Shown piece after piece: positions 1-6,630 of a DNA stretch of 12,491 nt (the stretch's first letter is position 1; every line of letters begins with the position of its first letter). Source of the stretch: a bacterium (lineage in GTDB: Bacteria; Bacillota; Clostridia; Oscillospirales; Oscillospiraceae). Position numbers and translations under genes: made by a program. The notes below the pieces were generated by a model that did no database searches, was not told the origin of the DNA, and saw nothing but the letters and a program-made list of their open reading frames with translations. The DNA lies in assembly GCA_019424865.1 (NCBI GenBank), contig JAHYYS010000071.1:1-12491 (forward strand), given 5' to 3'.

Positions 1-84
1 GGCGGCGTGTACGTCGGAAATGACTCCTCTCACGAAAGACAGTCCGACTTTTTCGACAGTCTCAAGCGGCGCGCCACGTTATAA
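1..84 (+). CDS. Possible 3' end of a gene cut by the window edge
   Basis: Frame 1 is open from the first base to a TAA at 82-84 and would encode 27 residues ending in SDFFDSLKRRATL. The next feature is a strong intrinsic terminator whose 5' arm starts inside the last codons, which fits the end of a plus-strand gene. No start is visible and the stretch is too short to recognise a family. Frame 2 is also open here, so the reading frame is an inference from the terminator position. Confidence 0.35.
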   Translation, partial: GGVYVGNDSSHERQSDFFDSLKRRATL

Positions 85-101
85 CATGGCGCGCCGCTTT
101 T
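64..101 (+). terminator. Intrinsic terminator, perfect 12-bp stem
   Basis: The arms AAGCGGCGCGCC (64-75) and GGCGCGCCGCTT (88-99) pair perfectly around a 12-nt loop and run into TTTT. The loop holds the palindrome GTTATAAC, so the stem may extend. The T-run lies on the plus side, so it most likely ends the gene entering from the left. It lies just downstream of the minus-strand gene ending at 135 and could help stop that transcript as well. Confidence 0.85.
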
Positions 102-134
102 CTGCGCACAAATGCACGGCGGCGGGAATTTTTC

Positions 135-470
135 CTAGGGCTGCTGCACATACTCCACATCCATCACGCACCCGTCCCCGTCATACTCCAAAATCAACAG
201 ATAGGGCACGCCCTCAAAGCTGTAGACGTCCACGTCCGGCTGCTCATAAGCCGCCATCGGTTCGCCCCATTGCCGGTTGATACTGATGCGGTAATTGCCC
301 AGCAGCTCCTCCCGGATTTCTTCCTGGGTGTAGCTCCCCAGCTCCCCGGGCCAAATCAAATCTACCGTTCCGTCTGGCTGGCCCGGGTGGAGATAGCAGT
401 AAGCGAACACAAGAAATGCCAGCACGGCGCCCGTGATGCCGATACAGCTCCTCACATATTCCTTCTTCAT
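135..470 (-). CDS. Small membrane-anchored hypothetical protein
   Basis: This encodes 111 residues from an ATG at 468-470. I chose that start over an in-frame GTG 14 codons upstream because MKKEY followed by a hydrophobic segment is a typical anchored N terminus and a G-rich GAGGGGGCGGGGGG stretch precedes it. Residues about 8-27 form one transmembrane helix or uncleaved signal anchor. The Cys at the end of the helix has Tyr before it, so it is not a convincing lipobox. The rest is soluble and acidic: a helix-like EEIREELLG stretch, then WGEP, then alternating hydrophobic strands ending in YDGDGCVMDVEYV. A 'helix, GNYR, WGEP, strands' order resembles the small BamE/SmpA-like folds seen in clostridial secreted proteins, but that is only a resemblance by eye. 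It stands alone on the minus strand, facing away from the AIM24 gene. Function is unknown. Confidence 0.7.
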   Translation of the reverse strand: MKKEYVRSCIGITGAVLAFLVFAYCYLHPGQPDGTVDLIWPGELGSYTQEEIREELLGNYRISINRQWGEPMAAYEQPDVDVYSFEGVPYLLILEYDGDGCVMDVEYVQQP

Positions 471-510
471 GCCCCCCGCCCCCTCACCAAGTGTATCAGT
501 TTGGTTTAAC

Positions 511-552
511 ACTCTACATCTTTATGATACCATGTCAATAAAAAGGGCGCAA
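511..552 (-). promoter_or_regulatory. Candidate promoter(s) for the small membrane protein
   Basis: Reading the minus strand, two overlapping sigma-A-like options exist. One is TTGCGC (547-552), 17 nt, TATCAT (524-529). The other is TTGACA (533-538), 16 nt, TAGAGT (511-516). The first has the better -10, the second a perfect -35. Either would place transcription start 35-60 nt before the ATG at 470. Confidence 0.42.
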
Positions 553-707
553 ATTCAAATTTCCTAACTCTCATGTATATTACACCATTTCGAGAAAATG
601 AGCCCCGGCGGCCAGCCTCTTTCGTATGCCCCCTATACGTTCTTCCGGTAAGCTCCGCAGTCCGGCTGCGCGGCCCGGGGCCTTTTTTTGATTTTACAGG
701 AAAGAGG

Positions 708-736
708 TTGCGTCCCATCCCGCCCTCTGCTATACT
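708..736 (+). promoter_or_regulatory. Sigma-A promoter with extended -10, upstream of the AIM24 gene
   Basis: The elements are TTGCGT (708-713), a 17-nt spacer, then TATACT (731-736) preceded by TG one base upstream (an extended -10). Transcription would start near 743, giving a leader of about 70 nt before the ATG at 812. No terminator is visible before position 3168, so this promoter can drive the three genes up to the methyltransferase. Confidence 0.7.
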
Positions 737-811
737 GGCATCAAAGGCCTGTACTGCGGCCCTGTTTTCCCTGCATCAATCCATCCCAGGAACAGAAAGG
801 CGGAATGAAAC

Positions 812-1489
812 ATGGAATACAAAATTCAGGGGGAAACCACCCCGGTGGTCATCTGTCAGCTCAGCCCGGGAGAGACCATGATCACCGAGAAGGGATCCAT
901 GGTGTGGATGAGCCCCAACATGGAAATGCAGACCTCAGCGGGCGGCCTGGGCAAGGCCTTCGGCCGCATGTTCTCCGGTGAATCCATTTTCCAGAATCTC
1001 TATACCGCCCAGGGCGGCCCCGGCATGATCGCCTTTGCCTCCAGCTTCCCCGGCAACATCCGCGCGGTGGAGATCACCCCGGACCGCCCCATTGTGGTGC
1101 AGAAGTCGGCCTTTCTCGCCTCTGAGCAGGGCGTGGAGCTGTCTATATTTTTCCAAAAGAAGATAGGAGCCGGCTTCTTTGGGGGCGAGGGCTTCATTCT
1201 GCAGAAGCTCGCCGGCCGGGGCACCGCATTTCTGGAGATCGACGGGGACGCGGTGGAGTACACCCTGGGGCCCGGCCAGCAGATGGTGGTGGACACAGGA
1301 AACCTGGCCATGATGGACGCCACCTGCTCCATTGATATCCAGGCGGTGAAGGGCGTCAAGAACATGATCTTCGGGGGCGAGGGCGTCTTCCACACGGTGG
1401 TCACCGGTCCGGGGCGCATCGTGCTGCAGACCATGCCCATCAGCTCCCTGGCGGGAGCCATCGCCTCGGTGCTGCCCAGCAAAAATTAG
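812..1489 (+). CDS. AIM24 / TIGR00266 family protein
   Basis: The product has 225 residues and matches the AIM24 (TIGR00266) family by eye. Features are the opening MEYKIQGETTPVVICQL, the EKGSMVWMSPN turn, the glycine-rich GGLGKAFGRMFSGESIF loop, and repeated beta-strand units with GPG and GGEG turns up to the C terminus. The length is usual for bacterial members, which form a double-stranded beta-helix barrel and have no settled function; the mitochondrial homologue affects inner-membrane organisation. No signal peptide or membrane helix is visible, so it is probably cytoplasmic. AAAGGCGG at 796-803 is a good ribosome binding site for this ATG; an ATG at 805 is in another frame and opens nothing. 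It is the first gene after the promoter at 708-736, and an 86-bp gap without a terminator leads to the DUF3048 gene. Confidence 0.93.
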   Translation: MEYKIQGETTPVVICQLSPGETMITEKGSMVWMSPNMEMQTSAGGLGKAFGRMFSGESIFQNLYTAQGGPGMIAFASSFPGNIRAVEITPDRPIVVQKSAFLASEQGVELSIFFQKKIGAGFFGGEGFILQKLAGRGTAFLEIDGDAVEYTLGPGQQMVVDTGNLAMMDATCSIDIQAVKGVKNMIFGGEGVFHTVVTGPGRIVLQTMPISSLAGAIASVLPSKN

Positions 1490-1575
1490 GCTCTGCTTGA
1501 CGCCCAAACAGGGCCCTGCCCGCGCACCGGCGTGACATTCCGGACAACAGAAACATAAATTGGGAGGTTTTTGGT

Positions 1576-2685
1576 ATGGCGCAAACTCGATGGGGATGTC
1601 TGTGTCTGGCGGCCCTTCTGCTGCTTACCCTGCCCGCCTGCGGCCCCTCCGGCCAGGGGGAGGGCTCCTCTTCCTCCGATCCGGACGTCTCTGTGCTGGC
1701 CCCCCTGGACCCCGCCCCGGAGGATCCGGACCCGGAGCCCGTCCTCCCCTATGTCAATCCCCTCACAGGCGAGGGCTGTGCCGCCGACATCGGCAAAAAC
1801 CGCCCCATCGCCATTATGCTCAACAACCTGAAAAAGGCCCTGCCCCAGCTGGGGGTATCCCAGGCGGACATCATCTATGAGCTGCCCGCCGAGGGGGGCA
1901 TCACCCGCATGCTGGCAGTGTTTCAGAGCGTGGAGGGCGTGGGCGACATCGGCTCTGTCCGCTCCGCCCGGGACTACTATGTCTCCCTGGCCTACGGCCA
2001 TGACGCCGTCTTTCTCCACGCCGGCGGCAGCCCCCAGGCCTACGACGCCATCCAGGACTGGGGCGTCACCGCCCTGGACTGCGTCAACGGCCCCTACGAG
2101 GGCACCCTGTTCTGGCGGGACAAGGAGCGGTGGCAGAATGCCGGCAAGGAGCACTCGGTCCTCACCTCCGGGGAGACCATTCTGGAGCTGCTGCCCACCT
2201 ATCGCCGGGTGGAACTGGAGCACCGGGAGGACTATGATCCCGGTCTGTCCTTCATGGCTGACGGGGAAACCGCCGCGGGGGAGGCCGCCGCCCGCCTGGA
2301 AGTGAAGTTTTCCAACTATAAGACCGGCGTGTTTACTTACGATCCGGACAGCGGGCTGTATTTGATTAAAGAGTACGGCGCCCCCTACGTGGACGGCAAC
2401 ACCGGGGAGCAGGTGGGGGTCAAAAACGTGCTGGTGCTGTACACGGATATCTCCTCCATCCGGGGGGACAGCGAGGGCCGGCTGTCGGTGCGCACCACCG
2501 GCACGGGGGACGGGCTGTTTCTGTGTGACGGCAGGCAGCAGCCCATCACCTGGTCCAAGGCCAGCCACAGCAGCCCCATGACCTATCTGGACAGCCAGGG
2601 GAATCCCCTGGAGCTGGGCGTGGGCCACACCTATGTCAACATTGTGTCCGGTCCCTCCGCCGTTACAGTCCATTCCGCTCCATAA
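1576..2685 (+). CDS. DUF3048 domain lipoprotein (YerB-like)
   Basis: The product has 369 residues. Residues 1-22 form a lipoprotein signal peptide: a basic N terminus, a Leu-rich core and the lipobox LPAC with Cys22 as the lipid attachment site. A Ser/Pro/Asp-rich linker (about 23-57) follows. The conserved DUF3048 N-terminal domain begins around NPLTGEG and includes RPIAIMLNN, the QADIIYEL...GGITRM segment, GSVRSARDYY and HAGGSPQAYD. The C-terminal domain (about 230-365) carries the typical VLVLYTD and final GHTYVNIV segments. The family is widespread in Firmicutes as surface lipoproteins and its biochemical activity is not established. GGGAGG at 1562-1567, 8 nt before the ATG, supports the start. 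It sits 17 bp upstream of the methyltransferase gene, so they are probably co-transcribed. Its maturation would depend on LspA, which is encoded in this same window. Confidence 0.95.
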   Translation: MAQTRWGCLCLAALLLLTLPACGPSGQGEGSSSSDPDVSVLAPLDPAPEDPDPEPVLPYVNPLTGEGCAADIGKNRPIAIMLNNLKKALPQLGVSQADIIYELPAEGGITRMLAVFQSVEGVGDIGSVRSARDYYVSLAYGHDAVFLHAGGSPQAYDAIQDWGVTALDCVNGPYEGTLFWRDKERWQNAGKEHSVLTSGETILELLPTYRRVELEHREDYDPGLSFMADGETAAGEAAARLEVKFSNYKTGVFTYDPDSGLYLIKEYGAPYVDGNTGEQVGVKNVLVLYTDISSIRGDSEGRLSVRTTGTGDGLFLCDGRQQPITWSKASHSSPMTYLDSQGNPLELGVGHTYVNIVSGPSAVTVHSAP

Positions 2686-2702
2686 AGAAGAGGAGGAGTT
2701 CC

Positions 2703-3167
2703 ATGGATTTCTGTCTGTTTGACACGCCTGTGGGGCAGATGGCCCTGGCCGGCGAGGGGGATGCCATCTCCCGGCTGTATCTGCCCGGTCTCCCGCTGCC
2801 CCGCCTCGCCTCCCGGGAGACGCCCCTGCTGGCCCGGGGACGGGAGGAGCTGCTGGAATACCTGGCCGGGGCGCGCCGGGACTTTGACCTGCCCCTGGCC
2901 CCTCAGGGCACCCCCTTTCAGCAGCGGGTCTGGGCGGCGCTGCGGGAGATCCCCTACGGCCAGACCCGCTCCTATCGGGAGCTGGCTCTGGCTGCGGGCA
3001 GCCCCCGGGGCTATCGCGCGGTGGGGATGGCCAACCACCGGAACCCCATCCCCATCCTGATCCCCTGCCACCGGGTGGTGGGGGCGGACGGCTCCCTCAC
3101 CGGCTATGCCGGGGGGCTGGAGCTGAAGCGGAAGCTGCTGGAGCTGGAGGGTGTCCTCACCTCCTGA
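2703..3167 (+). CDS. ogt: Methylated-DNA--protein-cysteine methyltransferase (Ogt/MGMT)
   Basis: The product has 154 residues and is a suicide repair enzyme that moves the methyl group from O6-methylguanine (and O4-methylthymine) to its own cysteine. The active-site motif IPCHRVV is present, with acceptor Cys122. Upstream lie the DNA-binding helix-turn-helix (GTPFQQRVWAALREIPYGQTRSYRELA) and RAVGMANHRNP, in which Arg105 is the expected arginine finger that flips the base. The C-terminal YAGGLELKRKLLELEG is typical. The N-terminal domain is short, about 65 residues, and no Ada-type methylphosphotriester or AraC domain is fused, so it is the Ogt form. AGAAGAGGAGG just before the ATG is a strong ribosome binding site. 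It closes the AIM24-DUF3048-ogt group; the grouping does not suggest a shared pathway. Confidence 0.95.
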   Translation: MDFCLFDTPVGQMALAGEGDAISRLYLPGLPLPRLASRETPLLARGREELLEYLAGARRDFDLPLAPQGTPFQQRVWAALREIPYGQTRSYRELALAAGSPRGYRAVGMANHRNPIPILIPCHRVVGADGSLTGYAGGLELKRKLLELEGVLTS

Positions 3168-3187
3168 CCGGAACGCGGCAGGATTTC

Positions 3188-3236
3188 GACGGGAGCCGCC
3201 CAACTTTACCAGGAGTTAACAAGAAAATCTCCCGTC
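3188..3236. other. Spaced inverted repeat before the mgtE promoter
   Basis: GACGGGAG (3188-3195) and CTCCCGTC (3229-3236) are perfect 8-bp inverted arms separated by 33 nt, ending 5 bp before the mgtE -35 box. There is no T-run, so it is a poor terminator for ogt. It could be a weak transcript-end hairpin, a protein-binding site, or chance. Confidence 0.3.
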
Positions 3237-3241
3237 ACGAC

Positions 3242-3271
3242 TTGAAACCTTCCCGTATAAAATGGTATAAT
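3242..3271 (+). promoter_or_regulatory. mgtE promoter
   Basis: The elements are TTGAAA (3242-3247), an 18-nt spacer, then a consensus TATAAT (3266-3271) with TGG immediately before it (an extended -10). Transcription should start near 3278, giving a leader of about 340 nt. The leader length and the terminator inside it indicate that mgtE is controlled after initiation. Confidence 0.77.
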
Positions 3272-3277
3272 AAAAAA

Positions 3278-3620
3278 AGTGGGCAAAAGGCCAGCCGGGC
3301 TTTTGCCTGATTTCAGGAAAGGAAGTGGAAGCCAATATGGACGGTCGAAGTCGTCACCGGGACACAGACAGCCGCTGCCACAGACGGCAGGCGGTCTGGG
3401 GAGCTCTGCCATCCGCCGGCTCCCCCTTCCGCCGGAATTGATGGGAGGACGCGCTGCGCGCGTCTTCCGTCCCTGTCTGCATGCGGCCACAGGTGGGAAG
3501 TCCGCTTTTGAACCGGCAGTCCGGATGAAACGTCCCTGCCCTTCAAAAGCGCGTTTCCCCTCCTGTGGTTTTTTGTGTCCCGCTTTCCATCTTGGCACTG
3601 ATTGAAAGGGGGAAGCCGCA
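3278..3620 (+). promoter_or_regulatory. Structured mgtE leader, candidate Mg2+-responsive attenuator (not a recognisable M-box)
   Basis: Seen in the sequence, in order: stem 3282-3289/3300-3307 (GGCAAAAG/CTTTTGCC); stem 3372-3379/3386-3394 (CCGCTGCC/GGCAGGCGG, one bulge); stem 3398-3404/3419-3425 (GGGGAGC/GCTCCCC); stem 3444-3454/3458-3468 (11 pairs, one G-U); then the terminator at 3487-3574. Two alternative pairings could compete with the terminator: CCTGT (3472-3476) with ACAGG (3489-3493) in its 5' arm, and CAAAAG (3284-3289) with CTTTTG (3505-3510). Known: mgtE in Firmicutes is often preceded by the M-box riboswitch, which ends transcription when Mg2+ is plentiful. I could not find the M-box hallmarks (the GGTGAGGCTCC-type start, the GACGCCAATGGG block, or the GTGCTAAA end). 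Whether this is a very diverged M-box or another sensor is open. Confidence 0.6.
3487..3574 (+). terminator. Long intrinsic terminator inside the mgtE leader
   Basis: This is an 82-nt rod followed by TTTTTT. CCACAGG (3487-3493) pairs with CCTGTGG (3562-3568), GGGAA (3495-3499) with TTCCC (3555-3559), CGCTTTTGAA (3503-3512) with TTCAAAAGCG (3542-3551), and GGCAG (3515-3519) with CTGCC (3536-3540). The six T at 3569-3574 follow the stem directly. It lies 300 nt after the presumed transcription start and 46 nt before the mgtE ATG, so it can only act as an attenuator of mgtE. Confidence 0.85.
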
Positions 3621-4991
3621 ATGCATGAGAAAAACAACCTGGAGCAGCTTCTGGAGTTGGTGGCACACAAGCAGTTCCGCCAGCTCCGGGAGCAGCTGGA
3701 CCAGATGAACGTCGTTGATATCGCGGAATTTCTGGATGAGCTGGGGCCGGAGGAGACCATCCTGGTCTTCCGCCTGCTGCCCAAGGAGACGGCGGCGGAG
3801 GTGTTCACCTATCTGGAGGACAGCGAGGATCAGGAGAAGCTGATCGGCGCGCTGAGCGACCGGGAGCTGCGGGAGGTTCTGGATGAGCTGTATCTGGACG
3901 ATACGGTGGATCTGATCGAGGACATGCCCGCCAACGTGGTCTCCCGTATTCTGCGCAACACCGACGCCTCCACCCGCAGTCAGATTAACCAGCTGCTCAA
4001 TTATCCCAAGGACTCCGCCGGCTCCATCATGACCACGGAGTTCGTGGACCTCCACCCCGACGCCACGGTGGAGCAGTCCTTTGCCCGCATCCGGAAGGTG
4101 GGCCTGGACAAGGAGACGGTGTATACCTGCTATGTCACCCAGAACAAGGTACTGCTGGGGGTTGTGACGGTGAAGCGGCTGCTCCTCTCCCCCTATGAGA
4201 CCAAAATCCGGGACATTATGGAAACCAATGTCATCTCCGTGAAGACCCACGAGGACAAGGAGGACGTGGCCCAGATGTTCTCCAAGTACGACCTGTCCGC
4301 CCTGCCTGTGGTGGATGGGGAGAACCGTCTGGTGGGCATCATCACCTTTGACGACGCCATGGACGTTATCGAGGAGGAGACCACCGAGGACTTTGAGAAG
4401 ATGGCCGCCATCCTCCCCTCTGACAAGCCCTATCTGAAGACCGGCATCTTCGAGACCTGGCGCTCCCGTCTGCCCTGGCTGATGATGCTGATGCTCTCCG
4501 CCACCTTCAGCGGCATGATTATCACCCACTTTGAAAGCGCCCTGGCCACCTGCGTGGTGCTCACCTCCTTTATCACCATGCTCTCCGGCACCGGCGGCAA
4601 CTCCGGCTCCCAGTCGTCCGTGGCGGTCATCCGCGCCCTGTCCCTGGGGGAGGTGGAGTTCTCCGACATGCTGGCGGTGGTGTGGAAGGAGCTGCGGGTG
4701 GCCGTGCTGTGCGGCGCGTGCCTGGCCGCGGCCAACTTTGTCAAGATGATGGTGGTGGACCGGTGGCTGATGAACAAGCCCGAGGTCACCGTGCCGGTGG
4801 CCATTGTGGTCTGCCTGACGCTGTTCCTCACCGTAATCTGCGCCAAGATCGTGGGCTGCACCCTGCCCATGGCGGCGGAAAAGGTGGGCATCGACCCGGC
4901 GGTGATGGCGGCCCCCTTCATCACCACCGTGGTGGACGCCCTGTCCCTGCTGATCTATTTCACCATTGCCACCCACGTGCTGGGAATCTGA
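3621..4991 (+). CDS. mgtE: Magnesium transporter MgtE
   Basis: The product has 456 residues, full length for MgtE, a homodimeric Mg2+ channel of the inner membrane gated by cytosolic Mg2+. In order: a helical MgtE_N domain (about 30-131), two CBS domains (about 135-195 and 199-255, with SAGSIMTTEFV and the LPVVDGENRLVGIIT strand) that sense Mg2+, a connecting plug helix (about 255-283), and a five-helix pore domain (about 285-454). The pore signature GTGGNSGSQS is at 323-332. Asp439 in TTVVDALSLLIYF corresponds to the selectivity-filter aspartate of the Thermus protein. AAAGGGGG at 3605-3612 is the ribosome binding site. The gene is monocistronic: own promoter, own attenuator, and terminators from 5019. 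Confidence 0.98.
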   Translation: MHEKNNLEQLLELVAHKQFRQLREQLDQMNVVDIAEFLDELGPEETILVFRLLPKETAAEVFTYLEDSEDQEKLIGALSDRELREVLDELYLDDTVDLIEDMPANVVSRILRNTDASTRSQINQLLNYPKDSAGSIMTTEFVDLHPDATVEQSFARIRKVGLDKETVYTCYVTQNKVLLGVVTVKRLLLSPYETKIRDIMETNVISVKTHEDKEDVAQMFSKYDLSALPVVDGENRLVGIITFDDAMDVIEEETTEDFEKMAAILPSDKPYLKTGIFETWRSRLPWLMMLMLSATFSGMIITHFESALATCVVLTSFITMLSGTGGNSGSQSSVAVIRALSLGEVEFSDMLAVVWKELRVAVLCGACLAAANFVKMMVVDRWLMNKPEVTVPVAIVVCLTLFLTVICAKIVGCTLPMAAEKVGIDPAVMAAPFITTVVDALSLLIYFTIATHVLGI

Positions 4992-5018
4992 CCTGTCTGT
5001 CTTCCCGCCGAAGGCATA

Positions 5019-5054
5019 AAATTCCCGCGGTTTTCGCCGCGGGAATTTGTTTTT
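5019..5054 (+). terminator. Terminator between convergent mgtE and rluD
   Basis: AAATTCCCGCGG (5019-5030) pairs perfectly with CCGCGGGAATTT (5037-5048) around a 6-nt loop, followed by GTTTTT. On the minus strand the same stem is followed by TTTTATG when the terminal pairs are counted as tail, so it may also serve the lspA-rluD transcript coming from the right. Confidence 0.87.
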
Positions 5055-5075
5055 CAAGCACTTCTTTACAGACTG

Positions 5076-5120
5076 ACGCCGGCCGCCCTGTTATACAGGA
5101 CGGCCGGCGTTTTCCTTTTC
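5076..5120 (+). terminator. Second hairpin, terminator-like on the plus strand
   Basis: The arms 5076-5090 and 5096-5110 form 15 positions with a single C-A mismatch around a TTATA loop, followed by TTTCCTTTTC. The T-rich side is on the plus strand, so it backs up the mgtE terminator. It starts just after the rluD stop in minus-strand terms, but has no T-run on that side. Confidence 0.7.
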
Positions 5121-5123
5121 TCA

Positions 5124-6038
5124 TCAGGACCGCTGCCCCAAGCGGTTCAGCACCGCCTGGAACCAGTCGGGCAGGGGGCACTCCAGCTCCACCGCCTCCC
5201 CGGAGGTTGGATGGACAAAGCGCAGCCGCCGGGCGTGGAGGCACTGGCCCGCCAGTCCGGGGACGGGCTTTTTGCTGCCGTACACAATATCCCCCAGCAG
5301 GGGATGTCCGATGGAGGCCAGATGCACCCGGATTTGATGGGTCCGGCCCGTCTCCAGCCGGCACTCCACATGGGTATAGCCGGGGTACCGGCCCAGCACC
5401 GACCAGTGGGTCACCGCCGGGCGGCCGTTTTTCCAGTCGACGGCCATTTTCTTTCGATCCACCGGATGCCGGCCGATGGGCGCGTTCACGGTGCCCTGCT
5501 CCTCCCGCAGGCCGCCCACCGCCACCGCCTCGTAGGTCCGGGCCAGGGAGTGGTCCTGAAGCTGGGCGGCCAGGGCCAGATGTGCCTTGTCGTTTTTGGC
5601 CGCGATGATAAGGCCCGAAGTGTCCCGGTCAATGCGGTGGACGATGCCCGGGCGCAGCGCCCCGTTGATCCCGGACAGGGAGTCCCCGCAGTGGTACAGC
5701 AGGGCGTTGACCAGGGTGCCGTCCGGGTGCCCGGGGGCGGGGTGGACCACCATGCCCACCGGCTTGTTGACCACAATCACGTCCCGGTCCTCATACACCA
5801 CGTCCAGCGGAATGTCCTGGGGCCGGATATCCAGGGGCTCCGGATCCGGGAGAGCCACCTCCAGCACCTCCCCGGCACAGGTCCGGTGGTTCTTTTTCAG
5901 GGCTCTGCCCCCCTGGGTCACTGCCCCCTCCTCCAGCAGGCGCTGGGCGGCGGAACGGGTCAAATCCTCCACCGAGCGGGCCAGAAAGGCGTCCAGCCGC
6001 TCGCCGTCCCGGTCAGCCTGCAGCCTCAGCGTCGTCAT
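5124..6038 (-). CDS. rluD: RluA/RluD-family 23S rRNA pseudouridine synthase
   Basis: The product has 304 residues and isomerises specific uridines of large-subunit rRNA to pseudouridine. An N-terminal S4 RNA-binding domain (about 12-60) precedes the catalytic domain, which shows VVNKPVGMVVHPAPGH, the catalytic motif HRIDRDTSGL with Asp137 as the expected nucleophile, and RTHQIRVHLASIGHPLLGD. Length and domain order match the RluD/YlyB group; the target uridines cannot be read from sequence. I chose the ATG at 6036-6038, which begins MTTLRLQAD, because the S4 domain starts right after it and GCGGAG precedes it. The longer open frame runs back through lspA in another frame. The first 26 nt overlap the end of lspA, so the two are translationally coupled, a very common lspA-rluD pairing in Firmicutes. 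Confidence 0.95.
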   Translation of the reverse strand: MTTLRLQADRDGERLDAFLARSVEDLTRSAAQRLLEEGAVTQGGRALKKNHRTCAGEVLEVALPDPEPLDIRPQDIPLDVVYEDRDVIVVNKPVGMVVHPAPGHPDGTLVNALLYHCGDSLSGINGALRPGIVHRIDRDTSGLIIAAKNDKAHLALAAQLQDHSLARTYEAVAVGGLREEQGTVNAPIGRHPVDRKKMAVDWKNGRPAVTHWSVLGRYPGYTHVECRLETGRTHQIRVHLASIGHPLLGDIVYGSKKPVPGLAGQCLHARRLRFVHPTSGEAVELECPLPDWFQAVLNRLGQRS

Positions 6039-6510
6039 GCTCTCCGCTTCCCTTCCGGCCCGGCTCCAGCTTGTCCGCCAGGAACAGATAGTAGAGGCCG
6101 GCGGAAATGCCCCCCACCACCACGCAGATGTCCGCCACATTGAACACAGCAAAGTTCATAAACAGCAGATTGAACATGTCCACCACAAATCCCCGGAAGG
6201 CCCGGTCGATCAGATTGCCCACCGCCCCGGCCAGCAGCAGGGTCAGGGTCAGCCGGCCCAGAGGATGGCGGAAAAAGCCCTTCCACAGGGCAATGATCAG
6301 CACCACCGACATGGCCAGAGACACAAGGGCCAGCAGCCAGGTATGCTCCTCAAACAGGGCGAAGGCCGCCCCTGTGTTCTGTACGTAAGTCAGCTCCACC
6401 AGATGGGGGATGAAGGGCACATGGCCCCCCAAAGGGATATTTTGCAGCACCAGGTATTTTACCAGCTGATCCACGGCCACCAGGGCCGCAGCTAAAAGGG
6501 CATAAGGCAT
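6013..6510 (-). CDS. lspA: Lipoprotein signal peptidase (signal peptidase II)
   Basis: The product has 165 residues, the usual length (the E. coli protein has 164). It is an inner-membrane aspartyl protease that cuts the signal peptide just before the lipid-modified cysteine. Four hydrophobic segments are visible (about 2-22, 57-77, 87-105, 122-146). Signatures are DQLVKYLV near the N terminus, NTGAAFALF, GNLIDR and FNVADICV. The catalytic pair by family alignment is Asp111 (in GFVVDMFN) and Asp127 (in NVAD). I chose the ATG at 6508-6510 because GGAGGAG lies 6 nt upstream and the first membrane helix begins there; the in-frame extension upstream is uncharged filler across the promoter. A short charged tail follows the last helix. 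It is the first gene of the lspA-rluD operon, and a likely substrate is the DUF3048 lipoprotein encoded nearby. Confidence 0.97.
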   Translation of the reverse strand: MPYALLAAALVAVDQLVKYLVLQNIPLGGHVPFIPHLVELTYVQNTGAAFALFEEHTWLLALVSLAMSVVLIIALWKGFFRHPLGRLTLTLLLAGAVGNLIDRAFRGFVVDMFNLLFMNFAVFNVADICVVVGGISAGLYYLFLADKLEPGRKGSGEHDDAEAAG

Positions 6511-6573
6511 TGGGTTCTCCTCCGGGTCTTCTTCAGACAGCAGCCAGCCCAGGCAAGGGGCCGGTTTTTTGTC

Positions 6574-6602
6574 ATTATACCATATTCCGCCTTTCAGCAA
6601 AA
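6574..6602 (-). promoter_or_regulatory. Promoter of lspA-rluD
   Basis: On the minus strand a consensus TATAAT (6574-6579) is preceded by TGG (an extended -10) and, 17 nt upstream, by a weak TTTTGC -35 (6597-6602). Transcription would start near 6567, leaving about 57 nt before the lspA ATG. It sits only about 30 bp from the end of the repeat region. Confidence 0.7.
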
Positions 6603-6630
6603 GCCCTTTTCCGCTCAATTTTTCCCGGGC

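Larger units (their letters stand above)
471..811. other. Divergent intergenic region
   Basis: This 341-bp stretch between two divergently oriented genes holds promoter candidates for both sides. An A+T-rich part (500-600) lies next to the minus-strand gene. A short GGCC-CGG-GGCC hairpin followed by seven T lies at 672-689, just before the plus promoter; its stem is only about 4 bp and I do not call it a terminator. I see no convincing gene in it. Confidence 0.5.

Noticed and set aside
672..689. Terminator GGCC-CGG-GGCC with seven T
   Set aside because: The stem is about 4 bp with a 3-nt loop and no upstream plus-strand gene needs it, so it is left unassigned.
506..718. 70-codon minus-strand frame upstream of the small membrane protein
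   Set aside because: It covers the AIM24 promoter and the candidate minus-strand promoters, its composition is unremarkable, and only a weak G-rich stretch precedes the start.
1486..2673. 395-codon minus-strand frame opposite the DUF3048 gene
   Set aside because: Shadow of a GC-rich gene: low-complexity Gly/Val/Gln-rich translation with no recognisable motif and no ribosome binding site.
3278..3460. M-box, cobalamin, T-box, c-di-GMP or Mn2+ (yybP) riboswitch in front of mgtE
   Set aside because: I compared the leader by memory with the invariant blocks of these families and found none complete. Short likenesses such as CCGCTGCC or GGAAGTGGAAGCC are not enough. A covariance-model search is needed before excluding a diverged M-box.
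3543..5057. 504-codon minus-strand frame opposite mgtE
   Set aside because: Antisense shadow of mgtE, rich in His/Gly/Gln, covering the mgtE terminator and attenuator.
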